A stretch of 18,348 nucleotides of DNA from Collinsella sp. (GCA_019419455.1 DXZW01000016.1:1-18348); one strand, 5' to 3'. Shown: positions 6,334 through 13,551, counted from the first letter of the stretch. Made by a program: numbers and translations. Notes: generated by a model not told the origin, from the letters alone.

Positions 6334-6817
6334 GGCTCCAAGGCGTATCTTGGTTGACACCAACGTGTGGCTCGATTACTTCATTCCCTCACGACGTGGT
6401 CGTTCGGTGGCGATTGAGTTTTTACGCGATGCATGCACGGCGCAGGTGGATTTGCTGTATGCGGCGACATCGTCCAAAGATCTGTTCTATTTGATTTCAA
6501 GCGAACATAAGGCATGGTATCGGCGCGAGCATGGCTCACTATCCCAAGATGCCGCCGTGGCGGCGACATCACTTGCATGGGATTGCCTCGACGTGTTGTC
6601 GCAACTTGCCACGCCGGTACCCTGCGACCTGAGTGACATATGGATGGCGAGCAAGCAGCGTAATCTCCATAGCGATTACGAAGACGATTTAATCATTGCG
6701 GCAGCGATGCGCTCCCAAGCAGATTTACTGGTCACCAACGATGTCAAACTCTGTTCACACGCGCCTGTCGCAGCAATGAGCGTAGAAGACGCAAAGAATT
6801 ACTTAGCAACGCTCTAA
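6326..6817 (+). CDS. PIN-domain ribonuclease toxin
   Basis: This 163-residue protein has the PIN acidic residues: Asp11 in LVDTNVWLD, the DYEDDLIIAAA motif (Asp118/Asp121) and Asp139 in LVTND. PIN toxins of the VapC type are Mg-dependent endoribonucleases that cut specific RNAs, often tRNA or rRNA. The target here is unknown. The start overlaps the antitoxin stop (ATGAGTGA). Pairing of a PIN toxin with a RelB/DinJ-like antitoxin instead of a VapB is a known but less common combination. A terminator lies 74 nt downstream. Confidence 0.85.
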   Translation: MSEAPRRILVDTNVWLDYFIPSRRGRSVAIEFLRDACTAQVDLLYAATSSKDLFYLISSEHKAWYRREHGSLSQDAAVAATSLAWDCLDVLSQLATPVPCDLSDIWMASKQRNLHSDYEDDLIIAAAMRSQADLLVTNDVKLCSHAPVAAMSVEDAKNYLATL

Positions 6818-6890
6818 CAATTTGAAGACCCCACAGGTTGAGCAAAAGTCAGCGAGAGCCTGCCGTTTGAGCCAAGGTGCCGTGAAATGA

Positions 6891-6919
6891 AAAGGCGCTG
6901 ACCTTCTGGTCGCGCCTTT
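6891..6919. terminator. Bidirectional terminator between convergent genes
   Basis: The stem AAAGGCGC paired with GCGCCTTT is continued, after a bulged T, by GACC-TTCT-GGTC. A T-run follows on the minus strand (GCGCCTTTTCA) and a shorter one on the plus strand. It lies between the toxin gene (plus) and the dehydrogenase gene (minus) and could serve both. Confidence 0.7.
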
Positions 6920-6948
6920 GAAATTGAACGGCAGATTGGCCAAACGGC

Positions 6949-7047
6949 GGGCTCGCAGCGTCGACCGGTCCGCCGTTCGTTAGAACGGCGGAACCCATGG
7001 GGCTCGCAGCGTCGAGGGGTTCCGGCGTTTGGTAAAACGGCGGAACA
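6949..7047. repeat. Imperfect tandem duplication (51-bp period) with stem-loops
   Basis: GGGCTCGCAGCGTCGA occurs at 6949-6964 and again at 7000-7015. Each copy is followed by a hairpin built from CCGsCGTT and AACGGCGG (6971-6991; 7019-7046). The right half of a possible third, degenerate copy precedes the first. The last hairpin ends 4 nt before the dehydrogenase stop codon side and could act in its 3' end, but it lacks a T-run. Confidence 0.65.
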
Positions 7048-7050
7048 AGA

Positions 7051-7986
7051 TTAGTGCTCGATCCAACAACGTAAAGTTTCGCCGGCCTGCAGGTGACGCA
7101 GATTCTCCGCGGCAATGTCGACGACGTTGTTGAGGGTGGCGGCTAGATGGAACCAGCCAGAGACGTGCGGTGTGATGAGCATGTTGGGCGCATCCCACAG
7201 CGGGCTTGTCGCGGGCAGGGGCTCGGGGTCGGTGACGTCGACCGCGGCGCCGGCGAGATGTCCCGACTCCAAGGCGGCAACCAAGTCGTCGGCGACCACA
7301 AGGTCGCCGCGGCCGCCGTTGGCAAAGAAGGCGCCCGGCTTCATCGCGGCGAAGAACTCGGCGTTCGCCAGGCCGCGGGTCTCGGGTGTGCTCGGCATAA
7401 AGGATGCGACGATGTCTGCCTCTGCCAGGCGCTCAGGTAGAGCGTCCATGCCGTCCATGTCCTCAAACACAATGGGGTAGACGAGTGGATGGCGCTTGAT
7501 GCCGCGGACGTGCGCGCCCATGTTGCGGCAGAGCGTGGCAAAGTGGCCGCCAATGTCGCCCGCGCCCAGCACCAGCACGTTGGCATTTTTGAGCGAGGTA
7601 ACCGGCCCCAAATCCTCCCAGCGATGCTCGCGCTGCAAGTCGTGATAGCCGGGCAGGCGCTTCATCATGGAAAGGACCATGGCAAACATGTGCTCGCTCA
7701 CGGCCTGGCCGTAGGCGCCGATCGAGCAAGACAGCTTGGCTTCAGCCGGCACGGTGCCGGCGGCCAAGTAATCGTCATAGCCGGCGGTCTGCAATTGCAA
7801 CAGCTGGAGATGCTCGCATGCGGTAAGCAAGGCAGGGTCTATGTTGCCCAAGATTACGTCGGCGTTGACGACCTGCTCACGCGTGATGGCGTCGGAGCTC
7901 GTGTAGATAAAGTCCTCGCCCGGAGCACTCGACTCAAGAATTGCGCGATGGCGGTCGTTGACGGGCAGCAAAACCAGGATGTTCAC
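7051..7986 (-). CDS. D-isomer-specific 2-hydroxyacid dehydrogenase family protein
   Basis: This 311-residue cytosolic oxidoreductase interconverts a 2-keto acid and its D-2-hydroxy acid with a nicotinamide cofactor. The Rossmann loop is GAGDIG (141-146). The catalytic residues follow the family: Arg226 (NGGRGD), Glu255 (DVTDPEP) and His274 (TPHVSG). After the second beta strand the sequence is GIKRH, with a basic residue where NAD-dependent members have Asp, which favours NADP(H); this is an inference. The substrate cannot be called. The start codon is GTG, with GGAG 11 nt upstream. The stop codon lies next to a repeated stem-loop block, and the gene seems monocistronic, separated from map by a terminator. 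Confidence 0.9.
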   Translation of the reverse strand: MNILVLLPVNDRHRAILESSAPGEDFIYTSSDAITREQVVNADVILGNIDPALLTACEHLQLLQLQTAGYDDYLAAGTVPAEAKLSCSIGAYGQAVSEHMFAMVLSMMKRLPGYHDLQREHRWEDLGPVTSLKNANVLVLGAGDIGGHFATLCRNMGAHVRGIKRHPLVYPIVFEDMDGMDALPERLAEADIVASFMPSTPETRGLANAEFFAAMKPGAFFANGGRGDLVVADDLVAALESGHLAGAAVDVTDPEPLPATSPLWDAPNMLITPHVSGWFHLAATLNNVVDIAAENLRHLQAGETLRCWIEH

Positions 7987-8006
7987 AAGCAGTCATCTCC
8001 GCTCAG

Positions 8007-8044
8007 CCTGCCAAAAAAGGACAGGTTTATTTTGGCAGGTTTTA
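8007..8044 (+). terminator. Terminator-like hairpin oriented to the plus strand
   Basis: A 10-bp stem, CCTGCCAAAA paired with TTTTGGCAGG, with a 13-nt loop is followed by TTTTATC. Its T-run faces the plus strand although both flanking genes are on the minus strand. It shares GGCAGGTTTTATC with the terminator at 5737-5775 and CCAAAAAxGGACAGG with the hairpin at 17993-18020. Confidence 0.5.
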
Positions 8045-8058
8045 TCAGGCAAAACGTT

Positions 8059-8106
8059 CAAATAAAACGCCGGGTGCAAAGCGGGTTTGCCCGTCAGCAT
8101 CCGGCG
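8059..8106 (-). terminator. Rho-independent terminator of map
   Basis: On the minus strand, CGCCGGATGC pairs with GCACCCGGCG (one G-T pair), with an inner CGGG-CAAA-CCCG hairpin, and is followed by TTTTATTTG. It begins 10 nt after the map stop codon. Confidence 0.85.
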
Positions 8107-8115
8107 CATCTGCGG

Positions 8116-9003
8116 CTACCAGCTCAGCAGCTCGTAGCCGTCCTCGGTCACCACGAGCTGTACCTCGCACTGGGCCGAGTCGCTGCCGTCCTTGGTGCGC
8201 ACGCACCAGCCATCGCCCTTGCTGATCTTGATGTCGGGCGCTCCGGCGTTGACCATGGGCTCGATGGTAAAGACCATGCCCGGGGCCATAATGGTGTCCA
8301 CATCGGGCGCCTCGGTGGTAAAGCCTACAAACGGGTCCTCGTGGAACTCCTTGCCAATGCCGTGTCCGCCGTACTCGCGCACCACGCTAAAACCGGCGTC
8401 CTCGACCGTCTTTTGCACGGCCTCGGCCATAACGGACAGCGGAAGCCATGGCTTGACGGCTGCCAGACCCGCCTCCACGCTGGCGCGGGTGACGTCGACC
8501 AGGCGCTGGCGCTCGGCAGAGACCTCGCCGATGCAGAACATGCGGCTCGAATCACTAAAGTAGCCGTCCAGGATCGTGGAGCAGTCGACGTTGATGATGT
8601 CGCCCTCGTGCAGCACGTCCGTATCGCAGGGGATACCGTGACAGACCACGTCGTTGATCGAGGTGCATACGCTCTTGGGGTAGCCCTCGTAGTTGAGGTC
8701 GGCCGGCGTGCCGCCGTGCTCGACGGTGTAGTCGTAGATCATCTGGTCAATCTGGTTGGTGGTCATGCCCGCGGCGATGTGCTCGCCTACGTAGTCGAGC
8801 ACGCCTACGTTAATGGCGGCCGAGCGCTTGATGCCCTCGATATCGGCGGGCGTCTTGTAGAGCGTGCGGGGCAGAACCTCCCAGCCCTCTTCCCACAAGC
8901 GCTCGAGGCGCTCATCAAAGGTGCTATGGCATTTCTTATATTTTTTGCCGCTGCCGCACCAGCAAGCGTCGTTGCGGCCGGGCACGGGTCCTTTGTCAAA
9001 CAT
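8116..9003 (-). CDS. map: Methionine aminopeptidase type I with N-terminal SEC-C motif
   Basis: This 295-residue enzyme removes the initiator methionine from nascent proteins. The N-terminus carries a SEC-C zinc motif (GRNDACWCGSGKKYKKCH, residues 9-26) of the kind thought to help ribosome or SecB-type interactions. The catalytic domain follows, with His122 (VCHGIP), Asp140 (INVDCS), Asp151 (FSDSS), His214 (GGHGIG), Glu248 (FTIEPM) and Glu280 (AQCEVQ), which complete the two-metal site. The last motif reads CEVQ where many homologues have FEHT; the metal-binding Glu is kept. AAAGGAAG precedes the ATG. The gene is not in the usual adk-map-infA ribosomal operon, so this may be a second or relocated copy. 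Confidence 0.95.
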   Translation of the reverse strand: MFDKGPVPGRNDACWCGSGKKYKKCHSTFDERLERLWEEGWEVLPRTLYKTPADIEGIKRSAAINVGVLDYVGEHIAAGMTTNQIDQMIYDYTVEHGGTPADLNYEGYPKSVCTSINDVVCHGIPCDTDVLHEGDIINVDCSTILDGYFSDSSRMFCIGEVSAERQRLVDVTRASVEAGLAAVKPWLPLSVMAEAVQKTVEDAGFSVVREYGGHGIGKEFHEDPFVGFTTEAPDVDTIMAPGMVFTIEPMVNAGAPDIKISKGDGWCVRTKDGSDSAQCEVQLVVTEDGYELLSW

Positions 9004-9028
9004 GGCTAACTTCCTTTCATCCGCAGCT

Positions 9029-9034
9029 AGTATA
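9029..9034 (-). promoter_or_regulatory. Probable -10 of map
   Basis: The minus strand reads GGGCTATACTAG, giving TATACT about 26 nt upstream of the map start codon. The -35 position falls at 9052-9057 (CTTTTA, a poor match), at the edge of palindromic repeat copy C, so the repeat directly borders the promoter. Confidence 0.5.
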
Positions 9035-9055
9035 GCCCACCCACGCGTCTATAAA

Positions 9056-9122
9056 AGTTGCGGTGATATAGTTCCGATTTAAGCGGTTTAACAGCACAAA
9101 TAGGAACTATATCACCGCAACT
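9056..9122. repeat. Dispersed palindromic repeat, copy C
   Basis: The arms AGTTGCGGTGATATAGTTCC (9056-9075) and its exact reverse complement (9103-9122) are perfect over 20 bp around a 27-nt loop. This is the best-preserved of the three copies. It lies between the map promoter and the 3' end of the radical SAM gene (stop at 9164). It has no T-run, so it is not a standard terminator. Confidence 0.85.
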
Positions 9123-9163
9123 GATGGGGCGGGATGGCGGGCACTGGCTGCTGCGTGGTTTTG

Positions 9164-9940
9164 CTAGTAGCTCACCTGGCAGGGGATGGCGAGGGCGCGC
9201 ACGCGTGCGGCGATCGTGTCGAGTGCCTCGGGCGCTGCTTTGGCAAGGCCGGCGACCGGTGTCTCGCGCGCCACCGTGTAGATGGTCGTCTCCTGCGGGC
9301 GAATGCGCTCGAGCGCCGCGAGCCAAGGGCCGACGTACTCCTCGCCGGTGTTATCGAGAGACTTGCCCCGGTACTCGCCGCTCAAAAACATCGTTTGGAT
9401 AATAACGTGACCGTCAAAGCTCGCGAACGTTTCGATCTGGTGCTCTACATCGTAGGGGCCAACGGGCTGGTCGAGCAGCTGGATAAATGCCGGGTCGACC
9501 GTATCGAGCTTGAGGATGTTGTCGTCGACCATCATGAGCGCATCGTGCACCTGGGGACGGTCGGCGCGCGTGCCGTTGGAAAGCACGGCAATCTTGGTGT
9601 TTGGGGCCAGCTGGTCGCGAAGTGCGACGGCACCGGTGATGGCCTGCGGAAACTCCGGTGCGGCGGTGGGCTCGCCATTGCCGGCAAACGTGATTACATC
9701 GGGCAGCTCACCCTCGATTGCCATCCCGTGCAGCTTGGCCTCGAGTGCATCGAGCACCACGCCGGCCGTGTTATACGGCTCGTGGCAGGGGCGCTCAGCG
9801 TTGAGGCCGTTCTCGCAGTAGATGCAGTCGAACGTGCAGATTTTGCCGCTCGCCGGCATCATGTTGACACCGAGCGAAAGGCCCAGGCGACGGCTGCGGA
9901 CGGGCCCAAAGATGGGGCTGGCATTTAAAAACGTAGACAT
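9164..9940 (-). CDS. Radical SAM protein (COG0731-like)
   Basis: This 258-residue protein starts at the ATG at 9940, which has AAGGAG 9 nt upstream. Upstream in-frame ATGs up to 9991 overlap the predicted promoter and were rejected. The iron-sulfur signature is CTFDCIYC (Cys35, Cys39, Cys42), preceded by the family opening FGPVRSRRLGLSLGVN. TFAGNGEPT near residue 85 is the usual SAM-binding glycine-rich strand. The domain resembles the COG0731 group related to wyosine-type tRNA modification enzymes, but in bacteria most members have no assigned reaction. No neighbour gives a hint, and the substrate is unknown. Confidence 0.85.
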   Translation of the reverse strand: MSTFLNASPIFGPVRSRRLGLSLGVNMMPASGKICTFDCIYCENGLNAERPCHEPYNTAGVVLDALEAKLHGMAIEGELPDVITFAGNGEPTAAPEFPQAITGAVALRDQLAPNTKIAVLSNGTRADRPQVHDALMMVDDNILKLDTVDPAFIQLLDQPVGPYDVEHQIETFASFDGHVIIQTMFLSGEYRGKSLDNTGEEYVGPWLAALERIRPQETTIYTVARETPVAGLAKAAPEALDTIAARVRALAIPCQVSY

Positions 9941-9971
9941 AGGCATATGCTCCTTGGGACAGTTGAGCTTA

Positions 9972-9980
9972 AGCATAGCA
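9972..9980 (-). promoter_or_regulatory. Extended -10 element of the radical SAM gene
   Basis: The minus strand reads TGCTATGCT (TGn plus TATGCT). Transcription would begin near 9965, about 25 nt before the chosen start codon. No -35 is needed for this promoter type, and none is obvious. Confidence 0.5.
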
Positions 9981-10175
9981 TCGGCCTTCATGTGGGTTGC
10001 GGGTTTGGGCGCTGTTGTTTAGGCAGAAACCTTGCAATCGGGCGAGTTTTCGAAACCCTGTCATGAAAGGGTGCGAGCTGGGTACAGTAAACGCATTCAT
10101 GTACACACAAAATGACGCCATCTGACCAAGCCGCACCCCGGCACGGCCTGGTGGTGTTGACGATGGGAACACAGT

Positions 10176-10973
10176 ATGGATTTTACGGTCGAGAATGCGG
10201 GCACTACGATCGCCTGCCGCGAGTATGCCGGCCCGGTTGTATCGTCCGATGCACCCGCCTTGGTTTGCGTGCACGGTGCCTGCGTCGACGGCGTCTTTTT
10301 TGACGCCATCGCCCGCGAGCTCGCCTGTGACTATCGCGTCATTACCTACGACCGGCGCGGTTGCGGCGAGAGCGGCGACGCTGCAGACGGACGCTACGAC
10401 CTCGCCGTCCAGGCCGCGGACCTGCAGGCCGTTATCGAGCATATTGGCACTCCGGCAAACGTGCTCGCGCACAGTGCCGGTACGTTGGTGGCCCTGGAGC
10501 TTCTCCGTGCAAACCCCGCCATAATCTCGCGTGCGATTCTGCATGAACCCGCCGTGACGGATGAGGGTGCCGGTCTGGGCGCGGCCCCGGTTTTGCTCGA
10601 GATGATCGCCGCGGGAAAGGTCTCCAGGGCATTACGGGCCTTCCTGGGCGCCATCGGCGATTCGGACCCTGAGGCCCCCAAGTTAACCGAGGCAGAAGCC
10701 AAGCATGCCCTGCGCAACGGCCGCAGCTTCATGGCAAACGAATACGGGATTACTATGACCTGCGTTCCCGATTGGGATAGCGTTCGTGCGTCGAAAACGG
10801 TGGCCGCCGTGCTCCTGGGCGAGCTCTCGATTGGCACGCCTCGCGAGGCGGGCACAAGGGTGGCGGCTGAGCTTTTGGACTGTCCACTCGTAATGGTTCC
10901 CGGCGCGCACAACGGCCTGCGCGATCGCCCGGGAGCGGCTGCCCAGACTGTCCTTGGCATCCTGGGGCTCTAA
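10176..10973 (+). CDS. Alpha/beta hydrolase fold protein
   Basis: This 265-residue protein has the oxyanion-hole motif VHGACVDG (His33-Gly34), the RRGCGESG turn at 60-67, the nucleophile elbow LAHSAGT (Ser100) and a C-terminal His245 in PGAHNGL. An acid is expected near Glu216 (LLGELS). The elbow reads A-H-S-A-G, lacking the first Gly of the usual G-x-S-x-G. It is probably a serine esterase, lipase or amidase of unknown substrate. The start is preceded only by a weak GATGGGA. It diverges from the radical SAM gene across 235 bp, with TACAGT (10083-10088) as a weak -10 candidate. No terminator is obvious behind it. Confidence 0.85.
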   Translation: MDFTVENAGTTIACREYAGPVVSSDAPALVCVHGACVDGVFFDAIARELACDYRVITYDRRGCGESGDAADGRYDLAVQAADLQAVIEHIGTPANVLAHSAGTLVALELLRANPAIISRAILHEPAVTDEGAGLGAAPVLLEMIAAGKVSRALRAFLGAIGDSDPEAPKLTEAEAKHALRNGRSFMANEYGITMTCVPDWDSVRASKTVAAVLLGELSIGTPREAGTRVAAELLDCPLVMVPGAHNGLRDRPGAAAQTVLGILGL

Positions 10974-11123
10974 CACCCGCAATAGCCAAAGCAGACTTCA
11001 CCCGCAAACGTTTCGGCCTTGTTAACAAATATGCTTAAAACCTCACGTCTGCGGCTTCAATCGCGCCGTCTGCCAACTCATAAAAATGTAACAGCATTCA
11101 CGTGCTTACCTGCATCGGCAAGG

Positions 11124-11160
11124 TGTTACCCTTGTAACATTTGGAACCCACCGCTACCAT
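11124..11160 (+). promoter_or_regulatory. Promoter with palindromic operator for the c-di-GMP signalling operon
   Basis: A perfect 6-4-6 palindrome, TGTTACCCTTGTAACA (11124-11139), overlaps a candidate -35 (TTGTAA, 11132-11137), which is 17 bp from TACCAT (11155-11160). A second half site, TGTAACA, lies at 11087-11093. A repressor bound here would cover the -35. The ATG of the signalling gene is 24 nt beyond the -10. Confidence 0.5.
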
Positions 11161-11184
11161 GCGAAGCTATCGAAAGGGCCCCAT

Positions 11185-13065
11185 ATGCTCAATAATCACG
11201 AGGTCAATCTAACCGACGAGGAGGCTGCCACCGAGGTCGCCCGTGTCGCGAAGACCTACCCCGTGGTACGTTTGCTGTCGGCCGATCAGATTAAGAGCGA
11301 GCCTAACTGCCTGCTCGCCGGTGATCGCTGCCCTTGTTTGCGCCAGGCAAGTCTTGAGGCCTTGACAGATTCCGATGAGGTGTCGGAGCAACTGCTCAAC
11401 GATGGCGTTGAGTACCGCGCCCATCTGCGCCCTCTGAAGGTCGAGGGCGAGCCTCATGTCCTGCTGATGGTGCGTCCGATCGATGGGCAAGAGGCTGCAA
11501 AAGAGGACCTTGTCTACACCGACGTGCTGACGAGCGTGCACAATCGCCGATATTACGAGGAAAAGCTCCGTAGCGCCCGCATGAATGCCGGCGTTGCGAT
11601 GATCGACCTTGATGATTTTAAGGTCTTCAACGATACGTGTGGCCGTCATGCCGGCGACCTTGCGCTCGGTGCCGTGGCGACAGCCATGCGCAGCGGAATC
11701 CGTTCGACTGACGAGCTTGTGCGCTATGGCTGCGACAAGTTTGTGGTTGTCATGCCCAATATTCCCTCCGATGACTTCACCCGTCGCCTGCATCAGGTGT
11801 CCGATGCCGTTCGTTCCACGATTATTCCGGGCCATGAGTACGTGAGCTTGACGGCATGTGTTGGTGGCGTTCGCATTCATGGCGAGACGGTCGATGAGGG
11901 CGTTGGCCGCGCTGTCCAGTTACTGAGCCGCGCTAAGGCAAAAGCCGGTACGGTCGTGACCGATGCCGATTCCATCGAGGCCTTCCAAAGCGAAAAGCCT
12001 TTGGTACTTATTGTCGATGACTCCGAGATGAACCGAGTCATTCTCAGCGAGATGCTCAAGGACGAGTATTGCATCCTCGAGGCCGACAACGGTCGTACGG
12101 CGCTCGACATGGTCGACCGCTATGGTGATGAGTTGTCGCTCGTGCTGCTGGATATTGTCATGCCGGGCATAAGCGGCTTTGAGGTGCTGGCCGGTCTGTC
12201 GCGCCGATCGGTTAGTGACAATCTGCCTGTCATCATGATTTCGAGCGAAGATTCCGATGATATGGTTCTGCGCGCGTACGAGCTGGGCGCCTCGGACTAT
12301 ATCAACCGCCCGTTTGACTCCCGTGTCGTGCGCCGCCGTGTAAGCAACACCATCCGCCTATACGCCAAACAGCGCCGTCTGACGAGCCTGCTGTCCCAGC
12401 AGTACAACGAGCGTGTCAAGAACAGTCGCATGCTCATCGACATCATGGCTGGCGTCATGGAGCTTCGCAACGGCGAGAGCGGCAGGCACGTTACGAACAT
12501 CGAAAAGCTGACCGAGCTGCTGCTTGGCTGTCTGGTCCAGCGTAGCGACACCATTTCCCTTGACAATGAGGAGCGCTCCACGATTGCCCTGGCTTCGGCG
12601 CTGCACGATATCGGCAAGATGTCGATTGACGATGCGATTCTCAACAAACCCGGGCGCCTTACGTCCGAGGAGTTCGAGATTATGAAGACGCATACCACGA
12701 TCGGCGCCGACATGCTGCTTGAGCTGGGTAGCCATCACGCCGGCAATGCGCTTATGGAATATGCGTACCAGATTGCGCGTTGGCATCACGAGCGCTGGGA
12801 CGGCAAGGGTTATCCCGATGGCCTTAAGGGCGACGAAATTCCCATTGCCGCACAGGTGGTTTCGGTGGCCGACGTGTACGATGCTCTGACGAGCGTGCGC
12901 GTGTACAAGGACGCTATCCCGCACAAGGAGGCAATTCAGATGATCCTGGACGGTAAGTGCGGCACCTTTAACCCGCTGCTGCTCGATTGTCTGCTTGAGG
13001 TGCAAGACCAAATTGCCGAGACGTTGGCACGCCCCGCCGACGTTGTCGCGTTTCCCACGATTTAG
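11185..13065 (+). CDS. Degenerate GGDEF - REC - HD-GYP signalling protein
   Basis: This 626-residue cytosolic protein has no membrane segments. Residues 1-110 are a sensor-like region with a cysteine cluster (Cys42, Cys49, Cys51). Residues ~111-265 are a GGDEF domain (DVLTSVHNRR, DLDDFK) whose signature reads GCDKF (182-186). Loss of the second Gly and the Glu predicts no cyclase activity, yet the RxxD inhibitory site (Arg173-Asp176) is intact five residues upstream, so it may bind c-di-GMP. Residues ~272-395 are a receiver domain with Asp323 as phosphoacceptor and Arg375 where Lys is usual. Residues ~410-615 are an HD-GYP domain with HD (474-475), HH (534-535) and GYP (542-544), predicted to hydrolyse c-di-GMP. 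AAAGGG precedes the ATG. An HPt gene follows 24 nt downstream. Confidence 0.92.
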   Translation: MLNNHEVNLTDEEAATEVARVAKTYPVVRLLSADQIKSEPNCLLAGDRCPCLRQASLEALTDSDEVSEQLLNDGVEYRAHLRPLKVEGEPHVLLMVRPIDGQEAAKEDLVYTDVLTSVHNRRYYEEKLRSARMNAGVAMIDLDDFKVFNDTCGRHAGDLALGAVATAMRSGIRSTDELVRYGCDKFVVVMPNIPSDDFTRRLHQVSDAVRSTIIPGHEYVSLTACVGGVRIHGETVDEGVGRAVQLLSRAKAKAGTVVTDADSIEAFQSEKPLVLIVDDSEMNRVILSEMLKDEYCILEADNGRTALDMVDRYGDELSLVLLDIVMPGISGFEVLAGLSRRSVSDNLPVIMISSEDSDDMVLRAYELGASDYINRPFDSRVVRRRVSNTIRLYAKQRRLTSLLSQQYNERVKNSRMLIDIMAGVMELRNGESGRHVTNIEKLTELLLGCLVQRSDTISLDNEERSTIALASALHDIGKMSIDDAILNKPGRLTSEEFEIMKTHTTIGADMLLELGSHHAGNALMEYAYQIARWHHERWDGKGYPDGLKGDEIPIAAQVVSVADVYDALTSVRVYKDAIPHKEAIQMILDGKCGTFNPLLLDCLLEVQDQIAETLARPADVVAFPTI

Positions 13066-13089
13066 TTTGACCAAAGGAGTTTTTAATCC

Positions 13090-13446
13090 ATGATTTCCAT
13101 GCGTGAGGCGTATGAGAAGATCGGCGCCAATTATGATGACGCGTGCGCTCGGCTGATGGGCGAGGAAATGCTCGCCCGCTTTGCCCTCAAGTTTTTGGAT
13201 GACGAGAGCATGGACAAGCTGGAGGCCGCCATGGCGGCGGGAGACGCCGAAGGTGCGTTTATGGCAGCGCACACGCTCAAGGGCGTGAGCCAGAACCTGG
13301 GATTCGATAATCTGTACGAGCCGGCGGTCGTGGTGACCGAGGCGCTGCGCGGCGCCGATGCCGTTGACGGCGCTCGCGAGGGGATGCATGCGCTGCAGCA
13401 GCAATATGCGGCTACGATGTCGGCCCTGCGCGAGACGGCCGAATAA
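13090..13446 (+). CDS. Stand-alone histidine phosphotransfer (HPt) protein
   Basis: This 118-residue, almost entirely helical protein has the HPt signature AHTLKGVSQNLGF, with His61 as the phosphorylated residue. HPt proteins carry phosphoryl groups between receiver domains in multistep relays. The gene lies 24 nt behind the REC/HD-GYP gene with its own AAAGGAG, so the two are surely co-transcribed, and the receiver domain of that protein is the obvious partner. No histidine kinase is encoded in the window; the donor must lie elsewhere. A strong terminator follows. Confidence 0.92.
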   Translation: MISMREAYEKIGANYDDACARLMGEEMLARFALKFLDDESMDKLEAAMAAGDAEGAFMAAHTLKGVSQNLGFDNLYEPAVVVTEALRGADAVDGAREGMHALQQQYAATMSALRETAE

Positions 13447-13489
13447 GAGCTTGCGAGCCTTGGGCTGCGCGCCTGTCGCGTATAGGCAA

Positions 13490-13530
13490 AAGGGCGCCCC
13501 GTCGGACCATGTGGCCGGCGGGGCGCCCTT
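13490..13530. terminator. Bidirectional terminator
   Basis: A 12-bp perfect stem, AAGGGCGCCCCG paired with CGGGGCGCCCTT, has a 17-nt loop with a further CGG/CCG pairing. It lies between the HPt gene (plus) and the amidotransferase gene (minus) and can end both transcripts. Confidence 0.85.
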
Positions 13531-13551
13531 ATCTGTTATGCGGTTCGCGAA

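Noticed and set aside
7489..9009. 506-codon plus-strand open frame spanning two genes
   Set aside because: It runs antisense through the dehydrogenase and map genes, both with complete catalytic motifs. Long antisense frames are common at this GC content, and the frame resembles no family.
9941..9991. Longer N-terminus of the radical SAM protein
   Set aside because: The ATG at 9991 lies upstream of the predicted extended -10 (9972-9980), and AAGGAG supports the start at 9940.
11725..11760. Active diguanylate cyclase site
   Set aside because: The signature is GCDKF, with the catalytic Glu replaced by Lys, so cyclase activity is not expected.
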